DNA of 64,000 nucleotides from Corynebacterium imitans (GCF_000739455.1 NZ_CP009211.1:757660-821659), one strand, 5' to 3'; positions 28,275 to 37,090 are shown, numbered from the stretch's first letter. Translations and numbers: made by a program. Notes: generated from the sequence alone by a model not told the origin.

Positions 28275-28904
28275 ATGAACGGACATAATTTTCGCAAGGG
28301 TCGCGGGGTGCTTGCCGCGGCCACCGCACTGATGCTCGCGGGCACCGGCGTCGCGAGCGCGCAAGAGGGCTCCAGCGAACCAGCGCCGCTGGTCTCGCTC
28401 CAACTCGACACCTTGTCGTCCTCCAACACCTTTAAGGTGCCAACGGTGCCGCCGATCGAGGTGCCGAAGGAGGTGCGCGACGCGGCCGGGCGCGCTGGTA
28501 TCGAGGTGCCAGAGCGCATCGTTGTCGATCCACGCACCAAGGACCAAGAGGCTTCGCGCGCCAAGGTTGATGCGCAGCTGGTGGCGGACTCCGAGGCGCA
28601 GCTGGCTCGGGAGGGGCACCACAAGGACGCGCGGGCCGAGAAGATTGCCGCCGAGTGGGCACAGCAGGCTGTCGACGGCAAGGCGAAGTTCAACGGTGAC
28701 GTCGGCCGCGGCGTCACCCACACGGAAGAGGGGACCGGCCAGATCTACCGTTTGGACGATGCGGCCGCGCAGCAGCGCCTCGACTTCCTCAACCGCAAAA
28801 ACTTGAGCACGACTCCGCACCCGAACCCGACCGGCTTCGGCGTAGCCATCGCACGCAGCGCGGACGGTAACACTGCATACCTGGTGGAGTACTTCCTGCG
28901 CTAG
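28275..28904 (+). CDS. Secreted protein with divergent CAP/SCP-like domain
   Basis: A 209-residue protein with a Sec signal peptide (basic start, hydrophobic LAAATALMLAGTG, ASA-Q cleavage near residue 30). Residues about 110-209 contain AEKIAAEWAQQAV and end GFGVAIARSADGNTAYLVEYFLR, which resembles the last helix and strands of bacterial CAP domains, but the catalytic-like His/Glu residues are not obvious. Actinobacterial relatives are of unknown function. The start was chosen from the TATAAT box eight bases upstream. Confidence 0.75.
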   Translation: MNGHNFRKGRGVLAAATALMLAGTGVASAQEGSSEPAPLVSLQLDTLSSSNTFKVPTVPPIEVPKEVRDAAGRAGIEVPERIVVDPRTKDQEASRAKVDAQLVADSEAQLAREGHHKDARAEKIAAEWAQQAVDGKAKFNGDVGRGVTHTEEGTGQIYRLDDAAAQQRLDFLNRKNLSTTPHPNPTGFGVAIARSADGNTAYLVEYFLR

Positions 28905-28914
28905 GGTGGGGCAC
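28902..28914 (+). promoter_or_regulatory. Likely leaderless promoter of the ABM-domain gene
   Basis: TAGGGT at 28902-28907 is seven bases before the ATG at 28915 and overlaps the stop codon of the preceding gene. Confidence 0.4.
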
Positions 28915-29247
28915 ATGATTCTCATTAACGTCCGTTTTGCACCCCTGCCCGAGTACGTCGAGAACTTCCGCGAGGTGGTCGCCGAGTTCACCGAGGCGAG
29001 CCGGGCGGAAGATGGCTGCCTCTTCTTCGACTGGTACCGCTCCACCGATAACCCGGACGAGTACCTGCTCATCGAGGCGTTCAAGGACGATGCTGCGGAG
29101 GCGCACGTGAACTCCCAGCACTTCAAGGACGCCCAGGAGCTCTTCCCCAAGGTGCTGAAAGAAACCCCGACGATCATCAACACGCTCATCGAGGGCAAGA
29201 CCGAGTGGGACACGATGGCGGAGTTTCAGGTGCCCACCCAGGATTAA
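28915..29247 (+). CDS. Antibiotic biosynthesis monooxygenase-domain protein
   Basis: A 110-residue dimeric alpha+beta barrel protein. The ABM pattern is clear: MILINVRFAPLPEYVENF, then SRAEDGCLFFDWYRSTDNPDEYLLIEAF and HVNSQHFKD. Relatives are quinol monooxygenases (YgiN-like) or haem-degrading enzymes. No partner genes indicate the substrate. Confidence 0.85.
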   Translation: MILINVRFAPLPEYVENFREVVAEFTEASRAEDGCLFFDWYRSTDNPDEYLLIEAFKDDAAEAHVNSQHFKDAQELFPKVLKETPTIINTLIEGKTEWDTMAEFQVPTQD

Positions 29248-29285
29248 CCTGTGTACACGCTTTGCTTACACGCATAAAGCCTGAG

Positions 29286-29298
29286 TACGGTGTAGTGT
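29286..29298 (+). promoter_or_regulatory. Likely leaderless promoter of ppk2
   Basis: TACGGT at 29286-29291 is seven bases before the ATG at 29299. Confidence 0.4.
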
Positions 29299-30159
29299 AT
29301 GAGCGAAGAATTTACGGGGAAGAAGCCGCCGAAGCTTTCTAAGAAGGCCTACGAGAAGGAGCTTCTGCGGCTCCAGGCAGAGCTCGTCCAGATGCAGCAG
29401 TGGGTGGTGCGCACTGGCGCGCGCCTGGTGATCGTGATGGAGGGGCGCGACGCTGCCGGGAAGGGCTCCGCGATTAAGCGGATCACTCAGTACCTCAACC
29501 CGCGTACCTGCCGCATTGAGGCGCTGCCGAAGCCCACGGAGCGCGAGTCCGGTCAGTGGTACTTCCAGCGCTACGTTGAGCGCCTGCCCGCGGCCGGCGA
29601 GATCGTCATCTTCGACCGCTCCTGGTACAACCGCGCGGGCGTGGAGCGCGTGATGGGCTTCTGTACCTCGCAGGAGTACCGCCGTTTCCTCCACCAGGCG
29701 CCGATCTTCGAGCGCCTGCTCGTCGAGGATGGCATCATGCTGCGCAAGTACTGGTTCTCCGTCTCGGACGAGGAGCAGTACAAGCGCTTCCAGTCCCGCA
29801 AGGAAGACCCGCTGCGCCAGTGGAAGCTCTCGCCGATGGATCTGGAGTCCATCACCCGCTGGGAGGACTACTCGCGCGCGAAGGATGAGATGTTTGTCCA
29901 CACGGACATCCCGTCGGCTCCCTGGTACACGGTCGAGAGCGAGGACAAGAAGCGCTCCCGCATCAACGTGATTTCCCACCTGCTGTCCACCGTGCCTTAT
30001 GAGCACGTGGAGGTGGAGCTGCCGGAGATCCCGGAGCGCCCGGAGATCACGGATTACTCCCGCCCGCCGCGCGAGGAGTTCCGCTACGTTCCCGATGCCG
30101 CAGCTCAGCTGGAGGAGCGCCGCGTCGGGAAGAAAGCGAAGAAAAAGAAGAACAAGTAA
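29299..30159 (+). CDS. ppk2: Polyphosphate kinase 2
   Basis: A 286-residue class I PPK2 that phosphorylates nucleoside diphosphates from polyphosphate. Walker A GRDAAGKGSAIKR, the following ALPKPTERESGQWYFQRY, and Walker B/lid FDRSWYNRAGVERVMGF are complete. Lysine-rich N- and C-terminal tails flank the domain. Members in corynebacteria make GTP or ATP during stress or starvation. Confidence 0.95.
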   Translation: MSEEFTGKKPPKLSKKAYEKELLRLQAELVQMQQWVVRTGARLVIVMEGRDAAGKGSAIKRITQYLNPRTCRIEALPKPTERESGQWYFQRYVERLPAAGEIVIFDRSWYNRAGVERVMGFCTSQEYRRFLHQAPIFERLLVEDGIMLRKYWFSVSDEEQYKRFQSRKEDPLRQWKLSPMDLESITRWEDYSRAKDEMFVHTDIPSAPWYTVESEDKKRSRINVISHLLSTVPYEHVEVELPEIPERPEITDYSRPPREEFRYVPDAAAQLEERRVGKKAKKKKNK

Positions 30160-30160
30160 G

Positions 30161-30724
30161 CTACGTGCGTGGGCGCCCGCGCGGGGTGGAGACCGTGGGC
30201 GCGTTGGGGATCCAAAATCTTAGCGGCGCGTCCGCGTTCTTACTGATACCGATGCGCGGACCCGCCACCCATTCGGGTTCAGCATCTCGCATCGTCAGCT
30301 CAACCGGCGTGCCGTTATCATCCAGGCCCAGCCCCAGGGCTTGCCCCAGGTTGCCGGGTCCGCGCGCCAAGTTTTCAAAGGGGATGGGCTTCCTCTCTGG
30401 GCGCTGCCGACGTTTTCGCGCGAGCGCCTCGCCCTCGATAATCTCGCCGCCGCGCATGAGGCAACCCTGCCCTTGGCCTTCCGGCGCGCACACTATGTTG
30501 CCGTTGAGGTGGATCCCGTAGGACAGGTAGACATACAGCGTGCCCCCAGGCCCAAACATCGCGGCGTTCCGCGCGGTTTTCCCCCGGTGCGTGTGCGCCG
30601 CCGGGTCGTTGTCGCCGGTGTAGGCCTCGACCTCGGTCAGCCGCACGGTTACCCCGCTATGCGTGATCAGGCAGCCCAAAAGCTGCGGCGCGACGATGTC
30701 AGCAGGCTGCGAGAAGTCAATCAT
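30161..30724 (-). CDS. 3-methyladenine DNA glycosylase, AAG/MPG family
   Basis: A 187-residue repair enzyme. TEVEAYTGDNDPAAHTHRG contains the catalytic glutamate and tyrosine region, MFGPGGTLYVYLSYGIH is diagnostic of the AAG fold, and RGPGNLGQALGL follows. It excises alkylated purines. The ATG overlaps the stop of the HAD gene by four bases (ATGA), so I prefer 30724 over the GTG at 30736. Confidence 0.93.
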   Translation of the reverse strand: MIDFSQPADIVAPQLLGCLITHSGVTVRLTEVEAYTGDNDPAAHTHRGKTARNAAMFGPGGTLYVYLSYGIHLNGNIVCAPEGQGQGCLMRGGEIIEGEALARKRRQRPERKPIPFENLARGPGNLGQALGLGLDDNGTPVELTMRDAEPEWVAGPRIGISKNADAPLRFWIPNAPTVSTPRGRPRT

Positions 30725-31518
30725 TTGCCCGCCCACTGCGCTAGCTTTGCGACGGCCGCGTGCTCCCCATTCGTACCAATTACCTCATCCGCCACCTCTT
30801 TCAGGTCCGGGTGCGCGTTGCCCATCGCGACGGCATACCCTGCTGCCTCCAGCATGGAGTAGTCGTTGAGGTAGTCGCCGATCGCGGCGGTGTCTTCATG
30901 CGCGATCCCAAGCGTGTCGGCGAGCGCGAGCAGCGCCGCACCCTTCGACGCGGCGGGCGGCATGATGTCGAGCCAGTGCGTCGAGCTGACCAGCGCGTGC
31001 AGCTCGGGGGCAAGTTTTTCTACCCACGGCAGGCCGAGCGTCTCTGCGTCTCCGTCGACGAAGAGGGCGATTTTGACGATCGCGTTCAGCGGGGCGTCGA
31101 GAAGCGAGCGCACCTGAGTATTGGCCAGGTAGTACTTGTCCACCTCGCGCTGCACCTCGGGCGGGGTGCTTGCGCGCGTGTACGAGGTCTCGGGCGCGCA
31201 CAGCACCGGGTGGGCAGAAAAGGGCGTGCGCTCGAGCGCTTCGACGATGCGGCGGGCGGTGGCCTCGGGGATCGTGGCGGTGGCGAGGACCTGGCCCTCG
31301 TGTTGTACGACTGCCCCGTTTTCCGCGATGAAGGTATCCGGTGCGTTGCGTGCGAACATGTCGCGCAGCGTGGCCAGCTGGCGGCCCGAGGCGGGCGCGA
31401 CGGTGATGCCGGCCGCCTGAGCTGCTTCCAGCGTGGGCCAGAAGGAATCTGGGATCGCCCCCTCGGGGTTTAGTAGGGTGCCATCCATATCCAGGGCTAC
31501 AAGACGTGGAGTACTCAT
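30721..31518 (-). CDS. Cof-type HAD-family phosphatase
   Basis: A 265-residue hydrolase. Motif I ALDMDGTLLN near residue 9 has the nucleophile aspartate; motif II ASGRQ, motif III lysine in ASKGAALL and motif IV IGDYLNDYSML complete the active site. The C2-type cap in the middle marks the Cof subfamily, acting on sugar phosphates or cofactors. Upstream of and overlapping the AAG gene. Confidence 0.92.
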   Translation of the reverse strand: MSTPRLVALDMDGTLLNPEGAIPDSFWPTLEAAQAAGITVAPASGRQLATLRDMFARNAPDTFIAENGAVVQHEGQVLATATIPEATARRIVEALERTPFSAHPVLCAPETSYTRASTPPEVQREVDKYYLANTQVRSLLDAPLNAIVKIALFVDGDAETLGLPWVEKLAPELHALVSSTHWLDIMPPAASKGAALLALADTLGIAHEDTAAIGDYLNDYSMLEAAGYAVAMGNAHPDLKEVADEVIGTNGEHAAVAKLAQWAGK

Positions 31519-31531
31519 TGGGCCAAGCCTA
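31519..31531 (-). promoter_or_regulatory. Likely leaderless promoter of the HAD gene
   Basis: TAGGCT on the minus strand at 31526-31531 is seven bases before the ATG at 31518. Confidence 0.45.
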
Positions 31532-31581
31532 CCCGTGAAAAATACTCGACCCCACCGATGTGATGTGCAACACTGGGGGAC

Positions 31582-32568
31582 ATGACTGCATTCTTGAACA
31601 CATCTGTCCGCGGCACCACCGGTGTCATTACGCTCGACCGGCCAAAGGCCCTGAACTCGCTGAATGACGAGATGATTCACGGCATCTACACCACGCTCAA
31701 AGCCTGGGAACACGACGATGCGGTGACTCAGGTGGTAGTGCATTCGAGCGGGAAGCACTTTTGTTCCGGGGGCGACGTAAAGCTTGCGCGCGAAGGTGTA
31801 CTTGCGGGTAAGGGGGAGGAGGTCAGCGCCTTCTTCGCCGAGGAGTACGAGATGAACAACTACATCGCGAACTACCCGAAGCCCTATATCGCGCTCGTTT
31901 CTGGAGTGAATATGGGCGGCGGGATGGGGATCTCGGCGTTGGGATCGCACATGTTTGTGCAGGAAGATGCGTTCGCCTCCATGCCGGAGATGAACATCGG
32001 CTACGTCACCGACGTGGGTCAGTCCTGGAAACTGCAGAATCTGCCCGGGAAGCCTTCCTTGGCGCTCGGCAAGTTCCTAGGTCTGACCGGCTACCGTCTG
32101 AATGCTGACGAGATGCTCGCGCTGGGGCTCGCCTCGCACAAGGTGGCAACGCTCGAGGGCCTGCTCGACCGGATCGTTGAGGAGGGCATTGGCGTGCTCG
32201 ACGAGGTTGCGCTGCCCGCCGGGGAAAACAGCCTGGAGCAGTGGTACGAGCAGATCGAAGAAGTCTTTATCGGCTCGTGGGCCGACATTCAAGCGCGACT
32301 CGACGAGGCGGGGGAGTTTGGTGAGAAGGTGAAAGAGCTCACCGCCCAGGCTTCTCCCTCGGCGCTGGTGGCTGCAACCGAGCTCTTTGAGGCAAACGCT
32401 GCCCTCGACCTCGCCGGTTCGCTGGATAACGAGCGTGTGCTCGGCGAGCTCATGCGCCACGAGCCCGACTTCGCCGAGGGGGTGCGCGCCGTGCTGGTGG
32501 ACAAGGACCAGAAGCCGAAGTTCGCGCCGCAACCTGACCCGGAGAAGTACCGTGCGGTGCTCCGCTAG
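31582..32568 (+). CDS. Enoyl-CoA hydratase/isomerase family, 3-hydroxyisobutyryl-CoA hydrolase type
   Basis: A 328-residue crotonase-fold enzyme. RPKALNSLNDEM and SSGKHFCSGGDVKL (oxyanion hole) are near the N-terminus, VNMGGGMGISALG carries the second oxyanion glycine, and FASMPEMNIGYVTDVG holds the catalytic Glu/Asp region characteristic of HIBYL-CoA hydrolases. The length exceeds that of simple hydratases (about 260), also in line with that subfamily. Role in valine breakdown is likely but other CoA thioesters are possible. Confidence 0.88.
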   Translation: MTAFLNTSVRGTTGVITLDRPKALNSLNDEMIHGIYTTLKAWEHDDAVTQVVVHSSGKHFCSGGDVKLAREGVLAGKGEEVSAFFAEEYEMNNYIANYPKPYIALVSGVNMGGGMGISALGSHMFVQEDAFASMPEMNIGYVTDVGQSWKLQNLPGKPSLALGKFLGLTGYRLNADEMLALGLASHKVATLEGLLDRIVEEGIGVLDEVALPAGENSLEQWYEQIEEVFIGSWADIQARLDEAGEFGEKVKELTAQASPSALVAATELFEANAALDLAGSLDNERVLGELMRHEPDFAEGVRAVLVDKDQKPKFAPQPDPEKYRAVLR

Positions 32569-32759
32569 AACAGGAACATCTCGACTGCGCGCACGATGGA
32601 GTCCCACAAGCCAATCACCGAGTAGCTGAGCTGATCGAGCGAAGCCTGCCAGGAGGTAGGGAGAAAAGCTGTGTTCGGGGTAAATAGGGCGTCGCGCAGA
32701 TCCTGCGCCCCGGAGTGCATGTTGGCGTTCAATTGCGAGCTTAAATCCATGCCCGCCAT
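32565..32759 (-). CDS. Small hypothetical protein, possibly amphipathic
   Basis: A 64-residue frame (61 if started at 32750), no signal peptide. The sequence has alternating hydrophobic stretches (SVIGLWDSIVRAVEMFLF at the end) that could form an amphipathic helix. Its convergent stop shares CTAG with the preceding gene, a pattern seen for other genuine gene pairs here. The N-terminal MDLS and size recall PorH-type porins of C. glutamicum, but similarity is too weak to assert. Confidence 0.45.
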   Translation of the reverse strand: MAGMDLSSQLNANMHSGAQDLRDALFTPNTAFLPTSWQASLDQLSYSVIGLWDSIVRAVEMFLF

Positions 32760-32926
32760 GCTACGCCGACGTAACGGGGCCGGGGCGGGGGCGCGCGGGT
32801 GTAATTTCGGGTGCACGCGCGGCCTGAATGTTTGGGAAACGCGCTAAGCTAGGGTGCATATGGGCCCTCGGAATGCCCCCGAAAGGCACATTGCTTGTAC
32901 ACCCACGACCGTATTTGAGGACTACA

Positions 32927-34378
32927 GTGACACAATCGACTACCCCCGCCGCCGACTGGAACCACAAGCTCACCCTCGCGCAGGAGATGCTGCCGCTGAT
33001 CAGCCAGCTGCACCGCGAGCACAACGCCGTGACCTCCATCTACGGTCGCCTGCTGCTGGGCGCGACCGACATCGACATTATTAAGGCGCACCGCTACGCG
33101 CGCCGCATCGTCGAGCGTGAGCTGCCGCTGGACGACACGCTGCCCATCCTCCAGGAACTGGTGAAGATGGACCTGGGCACCGCGTCCATCGACCTGGGCC
33201 GCCTGGCCAAGAACTACTCCCGTACCGAGGGCAAGGACCTGCGCGAGTTCCTCGAGGAGGAGCTGTCCGAGGTCGTCGGCACTTCCTCTGAGCTGCAGGC
33301 TCGCGACGTGGTGCTCTACGGTTTCGGCCGCATCGGTCGCCTCCTGGCCCGTATCCTCATCGCGCGCGAGGCGGCGTACGGCGGCGTGCGCCTGCGCGCG
33401 GTGGTCGTGCGCAAGAAGGGCGAGGACGACATCATCAAGCGTGCCTCGCTGCTGCGCCGCGACTCCGTCCACGGTCCTTTCGACGGCACCATCACCGTGG
33501 ACAAGGAGAACGAAATCATCTGGGCCAACGGCACCCCGATCCAGATGATCTACGCCAACAGCCCGGCTGAGGTGGACTACACCTCCTACGGCATCAACGA
33601 CGCCATTGTGGTGGACAACACCGGTGCCTGGCGCGACCGCGAAGGACTGTCCCAGCACCTCGAGTCCAAGGGCGTCGATCGCGTGCTGCTGACCGCGCCG
33701 GGTAAGGGAGACATCCCCAACATCGTCTACGGCATCAACGAGGACATGATCGGTGACGACAAGGTGCTGTCCGCAGCGTCCTGCACCACAAACGGCATCA
33801 CCCCGGTGCTTAAGGTGATCAACGACCGCTACGGCGTGAAGCACGGTCACGTGGAGACCGTCCACGCCTACACCAACGACCAGAACCTGGCCGATAACTT
33901 CCACAAGGGCGACCGTCGCGGTCGCGCAGCCGGCCTGAACATGGTGCTCACCGAGACCGGTGCCGCAAAGGCCGTCTCCAAGGCGCTACCGGAATTCGAG
34001 GGCAAGCTGACCGGCAACGCGATCCGCGTGCCTACGCCGGACGTGTCCATGGCGGTGCTCAACCTGGATCTGGAGAAGGACGTGGAGAAGGAAGAGGTCA
34101 ACAACTTCCTGCGCCGCGTGTCCACCGACTCCAACCTGCGCCAGCAGATTGATTACATCCAGTCGCCAGAGGTGGTCTCCACCGACCTGCTTGGCACCAC
34201 CCACGCTTCCGTGGTGGACGGTCTGGCCACGATTGCGTCTGGCAACCACCTCGTGCTCTACGTCTGGTACGACAATGAGTACGGCTACTCCCACCAGGTG
34301 GTCCGCGTCGTCGAAGAGATCGCGGGCGTGCGCCCGACAATCTACCCGGAGCGCAAGGCACCGGAGAGCATCAAGTAG
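32927..34378 (+). CDS. gapB: Glyceraldehyde-3-phosphate dehydrogenase, long GapB type
   Basis: A 483-residue member of the long GAPDH group: about 125 extra N-terminal residues (including LTLAQEMLPLISQLHRE) precede the Rossmann fold GFGRIGRLLARI. The catalytic cysteine is C286 in SCTTN, and the C-terminal WYDNEYGYSHQVV is conserved. In C. glutamicum GapB acts mainly in the gluconeogenic direction. The GTG at 32927 has GAGG six bases upstream; the longer frame to 32828 lacks a site. Confidence 0.92.
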   Translation: MTQSTTPAADWNHKLTLAQEMLPLISQLHREHNAVTSIYGRLLLGATDIDIIKAHRYARRIVERELPLDDTLPILQELVKMDLGTASIDLGRLAKNYSRTEGKDLREFLEEELSEVVGTSSELQARDVVLYGFGRIGRLLARILIAREAAYGGVRLRAVVVRKKGEDDIIKRASLLRRDSVHGPFDGTITVDKENEIIWANGTPIQMIYANSPAEVDYTSYGINDAIVVDNTGAWRDREGLSQHLESKGVDRVLLTAPGKGDIPNIVYGINEDMIGDDKVLSAASCTTNGITPVLKVINDRYGVKHGHVETVHAYTNDQNLADNFHKGDRRGRAAGLNMVLTETGAAKAVSKALPEFEGKLTGNAIRVPTPDVSMAVLNLDLEKDVEKEEVNNFLRRVSTDSNLRQQIDYIQSPEVVSTDLLGTTHASVVDGLATIASGNHLVLYVWYDNEYGYSHQVVRVVEEIAGVRPTIYPERKAPESIK

Positions 34379-34381
34379 ATC

Positions 34382-34798
34382 ATGGTCCGCACTCGAGTTC
34401 TTGCCATCGCCGGCGTCTTCGCCCTTGCAGGCTGCGCCGCGCATGGCACGGATCTGGGTTTTCAGGCCGCCGTGGAGTCAGGCGAGGACTTCACCATCTC
34501 TGAGGTTGTTGGCCCGGACGTCGAGCGCGCCTACGTGTTCTGCCCGTACTCCAGCAAGGAGGAGGCAGAACAGCTTGGCTTCAACCCCGACGATGTGCCG
34601 GGGATCGACGATGACTACCAGGCCTGGGAGACAGCCTCGGGCATCGGCGTCATCTCCGCCAACAGGGCCGAGATCGAGTGGTTCGATCCGAGCGAAGTGG
34701 ATGCGTGTGAACCCGGCTCGGGCCCTATCGAGGAAGTTGACCCGACCGCCACGGTGCACATTGACCGCGGCGACGTCACCGTGTTGCGCTTCGAATGA
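34382..34798 (+). CDS. Putative lipoprotein
   Basis: A 138-residue protein with a lipobox: hydrophobic VLAIAGVFAL then AGC with Cys at residue 18. The mature part is acidic and has two further cysteines (YVFCPYSS and DACEPG) that may form a disulfide. No domain recognised. It starts three bases after gapB and its last 23 bases overlap the convergent sqdX. Confidence 0.7.
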   Translation: MVRTRVLAIAGVFALAGCAAHGTDLGFQAAVESGEDFTISEVVGPDVERAYVFCPYSSKEEAEQLGFNPDDVPGIDDDYQAWETASGIGVISANRAEIEWFDPSEVDACEPGSGPIEEVDPTATVHIDRGDVTVLRFE

Positions 34799-35894
34799 CC
34801 TCGTCGTAGTAGGCAACCACCTGTTCTGAGGAAGCGCGCCACGTCCAGCGCTGGGCCTCGGCTCGGGCAGCCGAGGCCAGTTGGTCGCGGGCAGCCTCAT
34901 CCCGCAGGAGGCGCACGATCTGGTCGGCCCAGGCTGCATCCGGAGCCGCGGGGTCGACGAGGATGCCGGTTTTGCCGTCGTCGATCACAAAGGGCAGGCC
35001 GCCCGCGTTAGCAGCCACGACAGGAACACCGGAGGCGAAGGACTCTAGTGCGGCGAAGCCGAGCGTTTCGGTCGTGGAGGGAAAGAGCAATACATCTCCG
35101 GAGGCATAGGCTGCGGCAAGCTCTGCGCCGGAAAGGTAGCCGGTAAACGTGGCCCAGTCGGGCGCCGCTTTCCGAAGAGCCTGGTACTGCGGGCCCTCGC
35201 CGACAAACGCGATGCGCGCGTCGGGGATGCGGGCGCGCACCTCCTCCATGATGGGGATGCAGCGCTCGACGGATTTTTCCGCAGAGATGCGGCCCACGAA
35301 GAGTACGAGCGGGTCGCCGCCGAGGCGCTCGCGCATCGAGTCCGATCGCGCCGCTGGGGTAAAACGTTCCGTGTCCACGGCTTTGGGCCAAAGTTTGACG
35401 TTGGGAATCTGGTACTCGGCCGCCTTATCCATCATGGGCCCGGAAGTGACCAGGTTGACCGCCGCGCGTCCGTGGAAGGTGCGCACCCCCCACTTCGCGA
35501 TGGGTTTGACACAAGGGATGCCCAGCTTGACGCAGTATTCGGGCACGTCGGTGTGGAAGGACGCGATCACCGGATAGTGCCGCGCGACGACGAGCGTGGA
35601 CCAGCCGGCGGTCCAAATGGGATTCACTGCGTGCACGATATCCGGGTCGAACTCGCGCAAGCAGCGCAACGTCTTCGGGCCCATCATGCCGTGCTTGACC
35701 TCGGGGTAGACCTTGAGATCCCGCGATGGGATGGACACGACCTCAAAGCCCGCGTACTCCGCTGGGGGATTGCCCGGGGCAAAGATGAGGACTTCGTGCC
35801 CCATCTTTGCCAGCTGGTCGAGGTGGCGAGTCACGCGCGTGACCACCCCGTCGATTTTAGGGAGAAAGACCTCGGTGAGGATGGCGATGCGCAT
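34776..35894 (-). CDS. sqdX: SqdX-type sulfoquinovosyltransferase (GT4)
   Basis: A 372-residue GT-B glycosyltransferase. It follows the SqdX/SQD2 pattern: TEVFLPKIDGVVTRVTRHL at the N-terminus, KVYPEVKHGMMGP, HAVNPIW, SFHTDVPEY, LWPKAVDTERF, VGRISAEKSVER, and the EX7E motif in TETLGFAALE. SqdX transfers sulfoquinovose from its UDP form to diacylglycerol. The start codon overlaps the stop of sqdB by one base (TAATG). A mannosyltransferase of the MgtA/PimB type is the alternative, but the pairing with sqdB favours SqdX. Confidence 0.85.
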   Translation of the reverse strand: MRIAILTEVFLPKIDGVVTRVTRHLDQLAKMGHEVLIFAPGNPPAEYAGFEVVSIPSRDLKVYPEVKHGMMGPKTLRCLREFDPDIVHAVNPIWTAGWSTLVVARHYPVIASFHTDVPEYCVKLGIPCVKPIAKWGVRTFHGRAAVNLVTSGPMMDKAAEYQIPNVKLWPKAVDTERFTPAARSDSMRERLGGDPLVLFVGRISAEKSVERCIPIMEEVRARIPDARIAFVGEGPQYQALRKAAPDWATFTGYLSGAELAAAYASGDVLLFPSTTETLGFAALESFASGVPVVAANAGGLPFVIDDGKTGILVDPAAPDAAWADQIVRLLRDEAARDQLASAARAEAQRWTWRASSEQVVAYYDEVIRSATR

Positions 35895-37090
35895 TAGCGT
35901 TCGCCCGTGGGCACGCCTGCGGCCTGGTTCCGGGTCCACAGTGAGCGCGCCGGGATCTTGGTGCGGTCCGCGCGGTCGGCGTACTTGCGCGCAACGTCTT
36001 CGACCTCCGCAAGCAGGCCCTCGGCCAGCTTCGTCGGCTGCAGGCCCAGGCCGATGAAGGTGTCGTTCTTCACGTGGAGCTCGTTTTCGGCCGACTCCTT
36101 GCGCGGGTTGGGCACCATCTGCACCTCTGCACCGGAAATCTCACCAATGAGATGAGCCAGGTCGCGGACACGGTGTGTTTCGGTCATCTGGTTGAAGATC
36201 TTCACCCGGTCGCCCTTTGTCGGCGGGTTCTCCAGCGCGATCTGAATGCACTTGCACATGTCCTGGATGTGGATGAACGCGCGGGTCTGCCCGCCCGTGC
36301 CGTGCACGGTGAGCGGGTAGCCCACGGCCGCCTGCATGAGGAAGCGGTTGAGCACCGTGCCGTAGTCCCCGTCGTAGTCGAAGCGGTTGATCAGGCGCTC
36401 GTCGCGCTGCGTCTGCTCGGTGTGGGTGCCCCAGATGATGCCCTGGTGCAGGTCCGTGATGCGCAGCTCGTCGTTCTTTGCGTAGTAGGCGAACAGGTTC
36501 TGGTCGAGCACCTTCGTCATGTGGTACACGGAGCCCGGGTTGGTGGGGTAGAGGATCTCCTGCTCCACGGTGGTGCCCTCATCCGTGTGCACCGTGATGT
36601 CCAGGTAGCCCTCCGGGATCTTCATCCCGGCGGTGCCGTAGCCGTACACGCCCATGGTGCCGAGGTGGACGACGTGAACATCTAAGCCGGACCCCACGAT
36701 TGCCACGAGCAGGTTGTGGGTGGCGTTGACATTGTTGTCCACCGTGTAGCGCTTCGTGCGAGGCGTCTTCATCGAGTACGGCGCGGCCCGCTGCTCGGCG
36801 AAGTGAATCACCGCATCGGGCTGATACGTGGTGATGAACTCGAGCAGACCTTCGTAGTCTTTGGCCACATCGATGTTGTGGAAGTCGATGGTTCGGCCGG
36901 TGACTTCTTTCCACGCGGCGATGCGCTCTTCGATTGAGACGATGGGCGTGAGGGGGGAAACGCCCAACTCCTCATCGATAGCGCGGCGGGAAAGGTTGTC
37001 TACTACCGCCACCTCGTGTCCGAGGTCGGACAGGTGCAGCGTTGCTGGCCAACCACAAAACCCATCTCCGCCGAGTACCGCAATCTTCAC
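35894..37090 (-). CDS. sqdB: UDP-sulfoquinovose synthase
   Basis: A 398-residue SDR-type NAD-dependent enzyme that makes UDP-sulfoquinovose from UDP-glucose and sulfite. The NAD-binding GGDGFCGW at residues 7-14 is diagnostic of SQD1/SqdB; catalytic T145 (LGTMGVYG), Y189 and K193 (YHMTK) are present; AEQRAAPYSM and TRAFIHIQDMC are also signature segments. Substrate can come from GalU. Few corynebacteria are known for sulfolipid SQDG, so this is a notable trait. Confidence 0.93.
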   Translation of the reverse strand: MKIAVLGGDGFCGWPATLHLSDLGHEVAVVDNLSRRAIDEELGVSPLTPIVSIEERIAAWKEVTGRTIDFHNIDVAKDYEGLLEFITTYQPDAVIHFAEQRAAPYSMKTPRTKRYTVDNNVNATHNLLVAIVGSGLDVHVVHLGTMGVYGYGTAGMKIPEGYLDITVHTDEGTTVEQEILYPTNPGSVYHMTKVLDQNLFAYYAKNDELRITDLHQGIIWGTHTEQTQRDERLINRFDYDGDYGTVLNRFLMQAAVGYPLTVHGTGGQTRAFIHIQDMCKCIQIALENPPTKGDRVKIFNQMTETHRVRDLAHLIGEISGAEVQMVPNPRKESAENELHVKNDTFIGLGLQPTKLAEGLLAEVEDVARKYADRADRTKIPARSLWTRNQAAGVPTGER

